Source: Sialis fuliginosa (taxonomy: Eukaryota; Arthropoda; Insecta; Megaloptera; Sialidae). Taken from it: a stretch of 64,000 nt of DNA. The position numbers were made by a program, and so were the translations under genes. Each line of letters begins with the position of its first letter. The first letter of the stretch is position 1. The DNA is taken from the NCBI GenBank assembly GCA_961205875.1, contig OY540809.1:28222267-28286266 (forward strand), written 5' to 3'. Of this stretch, positions 60,262-64,000 are shown piece after piece. Below the pieces are notes generated by a model. The model saw only the letters and a program-made list of their open reading frames with translations. It ran no database searches and was not told the origin of the DNA.

Positions 60262-61735
60262 ATATAGATTGTAAAATATCTGGTTAAATTTTACTATGCT
60301 GCATCATAAAAATTAAATGTATTGTATCTAAAAAACATTTGCTGACACAAGATTACTCATCTTTATTCAGCAATAGACAGTATGGACCACAGAATAAAGA
60401 TACGCCGGCACGATATCTTTGGGGACTTTTTACACGTTATTTATAACACTGTAACGAAGGTGTGTACAAAAATTCAGCTAACTGCTATTTTTTTCGCAGT
60501 TGAAATGTAAAATTACTGGACTAGTATTATAAAAATTACAAAGGAGGTTATGAAAGTTACTGAATTGACAGTACATGTTAAAACTGATTGTATTTTTTTG
60601 ATTCAAAATTGAAATTTTTAATCGGCAACTGTAATTTTTAATAAAAAATCGACTCCATTTTTCTCCGTGTGGAATAAATATATTATACTGATTGTGAGCG
60701 TATATTATTTCAGTAATTCTCAACCAGACACTCTTTAACTAAGCCGTTCCTTTCCGATCATTCTGATATGTTATCATTAACACTTACATTTTAATAAAAT
60801 TGGTGTTATTAGTAATTTTTAAGGACTGGATATAATTAAATTTGATATTATATATTTAATATAATTTATTGTTTAATTTAATTCAATTATTTTATATATT
60901 ATTATACAATTACAATTATTTTTATATCAGTATTTTATATAGGAAGCTTTTTCGTTTGTTTTTTTATAACAGTATTTTATTAAAAATTGTTTATAATCTA
61001 CACAAATAAAGAAAATTTTCTATTTGTACCTACCTATCTGCATTCGCTTCTAGCAAGAGAACCAAAGTTCTAAGACTAAATTATTAGTTTTAAATTATGT
61101 ATTTCTTATTTATTATTATTTATTACTCATATTGATCATTCTTATAAAATTCTCATGCTATTACGAAATAAATAGTTCAATAATTAAAATTGATTTTATA
61201 TTGTAAATAATTAATTGATTGTATATTAAGATTAATTAACAGATATTTACCGAGAAGTTGATTTATTATCTCTCTCCAGACCACGACAATCGAATGTAAA
61301 TTTATCTACGTTTAAATTGATTGAAGTTCTAGACGGGTGCATTCATTAAGATGTCCAATACGTGGTCAAATATCATTTGTAACATTGTTTGTATATTTTT
61401 TCTAAACATATATTAACCAAATAGATCGTAGTAATAGATCGGAAATAGTGAAATGCCAGGGCACCAATTGATTGGACATGTAGTGCTACCGCATTTTGTT
61501 GATATAAAATTTCAACAATTTTCAATTTTAATTCTCCACGCCTGGTTAACTTTTGGAATTTATATACGATTTTTAAAAATTGGTTATTATTAAACAAAAA
61601 ATAATGCTTTTAACATAATCTCAAACGACTTCATTAAAAAAAAGTGCATTAAATCTAATAAATTCATTTTTAGTAACGATTATGATTTACTTTAAAAAAT
61701 TTTACCAATAAGAGATCTCAAATATGTATGAGGTC
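60262..61735. other. Intergenic, no gene seen
   Basis: AT-rich and apparently unique within the window. CTCCGTGTGG at 60662 resembles the terminal motif of the 6117 element but has no partner. Confidence 0.4.
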
Positions 61736-61737
61736 AT

Positions 61738-62275
61738 GGAGGCAAATAAGGCCCACCTTAATTAAAAATACTATATTAAAAAGGTTATGTTAATGACAAA
61801 TATTGGTTTATAGTTAATCTAAAGAAGTACGAAAATCAACATTTCTTAAATGATTTTTTAATTTTTGAGCCATCTTAAAAAATTAAACTTTGGGTCTTAT
61901 TAAACTATGGTAGTATAATAAGGTCACTTAACTAAATTAAACATTGTCAGATAATTATTATTTTATTTTGCATGGGAACTATGTTTAAATCAACGTTTGG
62001 AGTAATTTTTGCTTAGTTACAGCTAATAAATTAACAATTAATAATTTTATTTTAATATTTATTTCATATCCATAACGTACCGATGCTGCATTTATATCAG
62101 CTATTAAACTGTTGCCAGATCACGTTATTTCTTCGATGAAAATAATTTTTTTATAGAACTTATAAGTAAATAAAAATAATATACCAATCTAGAACAAAAT
62201 ATGTGATCATAAATTGTAATAAATAATTTAAAAAAACAATCTTAAAAGTGGGCCTTATTACCCATAAGGTACTAC
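61738..62275. repeat. Possible decayed MITE with ATAAGGCCCAC ends
   Basis: GGCAAATAAGGCCCACC (61741) is matched by GTGGGCCTTATTACCC (62249). The inside also contains GGGTCTTATTAAACTATGGT (61894). A related GTCTTATTTGCCGCAGGTAC lies at 62605, so the motif occurs at least three times in 0.9 kb. No target duplication found. Confidence 0.35.
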
Positions 62276-62422
62276 GGTAAATTAATATTTATTTTATAAA
62301 GCAAAAACTTAAAAAAACAATAGAAATTTAACTTGTACCTTAAACTTTAAGGATCGAACTATTACCTGAACAAATAAGAAACAGAGAATACATAAAAAAA
62401 ATTTTACAAAAATTAAGATTAT

Positions 62423-62641
62423 TTATTGGTTGTTTTTATAAAATTGAGCATTCTTCATCATCTCTCGCAACAAACTCAGAGGTACCGAAAAGTTAGCACG
62501 GCGAAAGACTAGTCGGTGTGTAGATATCTTTGTATAAGTATCTTCTATGTGTATATAAAAACCCAGATCGATCATACTTTTGTAAATGTGTTTTTTTACA
62601 TGGGTCTTATTTGCCGCAGGTACCTTAAGTATTTTTTTCAA
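62423..62641 (-). CDS. Hypothetical short frame, unassigned
   Basis: A 72-codon frame with ATG at 62641. Its C-terminal half (HRLVFRRANFSVPLSLLREM) is less biased than chance AT-rich frames and ends in MKNAQFYKNNQ. I do not recognise a family. It overlaps the GTCTTATTTGCCGCAGGTAC repeat motif at its start, so it may be repeat-derived. No splice signals or start context decide whether it is real. Confidence 0.2.
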   Translation of the reverse strand: MKKILKVPAANKTHVKKHIYKSMIDLGFYIHIEDTYTKISTHRLVFRRANFSVPLSLLREMMKNAQFYKNNQ

Positions 62642-62644
62642 TAT

Positions 62645-63045
62645 TTACATCTACTCAACGGGAGATCGGTGAAACAAATATTTGGCTTGCTTGTATAAGG
62701 CGCTAAAAATTTTACTACTGACTATATTATGTACTATAATTTAATACAAAAAAAAATAATTAAGTACACTTCAATACAAAGCACAGAATACTCTTTGAAA
62801 ATAAATCTGCGGACGTCCATGTTCTTGAATATTTAAAAATATTCTTACTGGAAAAAATAAACTTTCGTAATTTTTTTCTGAAAATCAATCAACATTATAA
62901 AAAAACACAATTACTAAAACTTCTGAAACACATTTACATGTTTAATCTAAATCTTATCTATAAAAAAAAAACAATACACGTTCCGATTTAATTAATTAAA
63001 TAAGATAAAAGTATGAAAACATTTATGGATAGTTTTTATTTATTT
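62645..63045. other. AT-rich DNA upstream of the right-edge exon
   Basis: Low-complexity A/T stretches; likely intron or 5' region of the gene that follows. Confidence 0.35.
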
Positions 63046-63048
63046 TAG
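63033..63048 (+). other. Probable splice acceptor
   Basis: TTTTTATTTATTTTAG, a pyrimidine-rich tract ending in AG just before the 5' UTR of the coding exon. It implies an upstream non-coding exon. Confidence 0.45.
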
Positions 63049-63265
63049 AATACATTCAGCATGCATTTATTAAACATTATTTTTATATTATTTGTGTTAT
63101 CGTGTTTAGGAAACTGTTCAAATGAAACACTTGCGAAATGGAATGAAGTAAATACACAAAATATACTCGAAACTTATATTAAGACACTTAAAAAATCGGA
63201 ATGTTTAGAACAGTTTAACAAGTACTTAAATGATTTAAGTGAGTTTAAGTCATGGGCACTACAAA
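63049..63265 (+). CDS. First coding exon of an NRF-domain (nose resistant to fluoxetine-like) protein
   Basis: ATG at 63061 opens a frame with a clear signal peptide: MHLLNIIFILFVLSCLGNCS, a hydrophobic core and likely cleavage near residue 20. The mature start reads ETLAKWNEV and then KKSECLEQFNKYLNDLSEFK and SWALQ. A Cys about 20 residues before a WAL motif, at this distance from the signal peptide, is the beginning of the NRF extracellular domain in insect nrf-6-like proteins. Those are multi-pass membrane acyltransferase-3 family proteins. A T-rich tract ending in AG (63047-63048) precedes the exon by 12 bases of 5' UTR, and GTAAGT (63266-63271) ends it in phase 1. The open frame to 63282 only runs into the intron. 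The remaining exons would lie to the right of the window. Assignment rests on about 50 residues. Confidence 0.55.
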
Positions 63266-63271
63266 GTAAGT
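63266..63271 (+). other. Probable splice donor
   Basis: GTAAGT, a perfect consensus donor, following CTACAAA; it would end the exon after the WALQ codons. Confidence 0.6.
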
Positions 63272-63358
63272 CAAATTTATAATTATATTATACATTTTTT
63301 TTTAATAAATCAACGTTAATTCAGACACATTTAAAATTTCATACTTGATCCAATTTTA

Positions 63359-63412
63359 CTATCAGTTAAAAATTTTGTGATCGGAATCGATCACAAATTT
63401 TTTAACTGATAG
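63359..63412. repeat. 25-bp near-perfect hairpin
   Basis: CTATCAGTTAAAAATTTTGT then GATCG pairs with CGATC then ACAAATTTTTTAACTGATAG across a 4-base loop GAAT. It lies in the putative first intron, about 90 bp after the donor. Probably a tiny MITE or inverted duplication. Confidence 0.8.
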
Positions 63413-63613
63413 ATAAAAAAAATTAATTGATCGATAAACGCTAAAAATAAATAATTAACGAATAACGTAACTTATCTTGGATTTTTAATTAAATTAAAAC
63501 AATCCAATTTCAATCTGATGAAAAAATGTTATTCCTTATATAGGTACTCAAAAATTATTTGTGCTGTTAAAAATAATGCTACCAACAAAAATTTAATAGA
63601 TAATACATTTTTC

Positions 63614-63642
63614 ATTCCCACTTAGATTTATCTAAGTGGGAA
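63614..63642. repeat. Short palindrome
   Basis: ATTCCCACTTAG and CTAAGTGGGAAT form an arm pair around a 5-base AT loop, directly next to the larger hairpin. Confidence 0.7.
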
Positions 63643-63771
63643 TAATAAAAGGGTAGTGAGTTTGTCTGGTCACGCGGCCAGCTCTAGTCTATTTTAATAG
63701 AGACATAATTTTACACTATAGACTAGAGCTGGCCGCGTGACACGACAAACTCACTACCCTTTTATTATTCC
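63639..63771. repeat. Hairpin element with 52-bp arms
   Basis: Arms 63639-63690 and 63720-63771 are reverse complements with two mismatches around a 29-base loop. They contain AAAAGGGTAGTGAGTTTGTC and CACGCGGCCAGCTCTAGTCT, a GC-rich block unlike its surroundings. This is probably a young MITE in the intron of the NRF-like gene. Confidence 0.85.
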
Positions 63772-64000
63772 TAAGCGGTGAGAGATATTTAAAAAAATGT
63801 AATAACAAAAATTACTCCACTCATTTAGATCTATCATTTGGCACCCCTAACAAATCAATTGTTTGAATAATTTAAAAAAATTATAAAAAAATTCATAATG
63901 TATTAAATATGTAGTTCTAATAGATTTTAAAATAATAAATTAACTTTTTATGGGTGCTCTAAAAGCCACTACCAGTTTGTTAAAATAGATTTTATTTTAA

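Overview
This window is AT-rich eukaryotic DNA, roughly 70% A+T, of a type typical of a large, repeat-laden insect genome. Almost all supportable features are DNA transposons, their non-autonomous derivatives (MITEs and foldback elements) and eroded fragments. Nothing looks bacterial or viral: there are no operons, dense ORFs, rRNAs or CRISPR arrays. Insect origin is inferred from the transposon families and from one host gene exon; the order cannot be fixed from the sequence.

Host gene content is very low. The only convincing piece of a cellular gene lies at the right edge (63049-63265, + strand). It is a signal-peptide exon with an acceptor-like sequence before it and a GTAAGT donor after it. 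It reads like the start of an insect NRF-domain (nose resistant to fluoxetine-like) membrane acyltransferase; the rest would lie beyond the window. A 72-codon reading frame at 62423-62641 (-) is unassigned.

Layout from left to right. 0.6-2.3 kb: a TA-flanked foldback element and a small MITE. 3.4-5.7 kb: dispersed repeats with a 628-bp hAT-type element whose interior carries GAACC-rich blocks. 6.1-7.5 kb: an element with TACAC(C/G)GAGAGAAAA ends. 8.7-9.1 kb: a Helitron-like repeat. 9.9-15.4 kb: a dead piggyBac element with TTAA at both ends, a recognisable transposase C-terminus, and a later hAT element inside it that itself contains a foldback. 16-23 kb: ribozyme-like and SINE-like remnants, dispersed repeats, a hAT/TA composite and the C-terminus of a repeat-borne insect protein. 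23.3-25.6 kb: a TA foldback split by a hAT MITE. 26.8-29.6 kb: second copies of the repeats seen at 3-9 kb. 30-36.6 kb: a foldback and several hAT MITEs. 36.6-39.95 kb: a 3.3-kb TA-flanked element with long AT-palindrome arrays. 42.5-50 kb: more hAT elements, including a three-layer nested composite and a MULE-like foldback with a 9-bp duplication. 51.9-60.3 kb: long palindromes and further hAT members. 61-64 kb: mostly unique DNA, the host exon and two strong hairpins.

The clearest results are target-site duplications read directly from the flanks, which fix the ends of about ten elements. The most unusual structures are the composite hAT that seems to have been copied with another transposon already inside it, the 1.62-kb foldback whose 573-bp arms contain 140-bp tandem repeats, and the 3.3-kb TA element.
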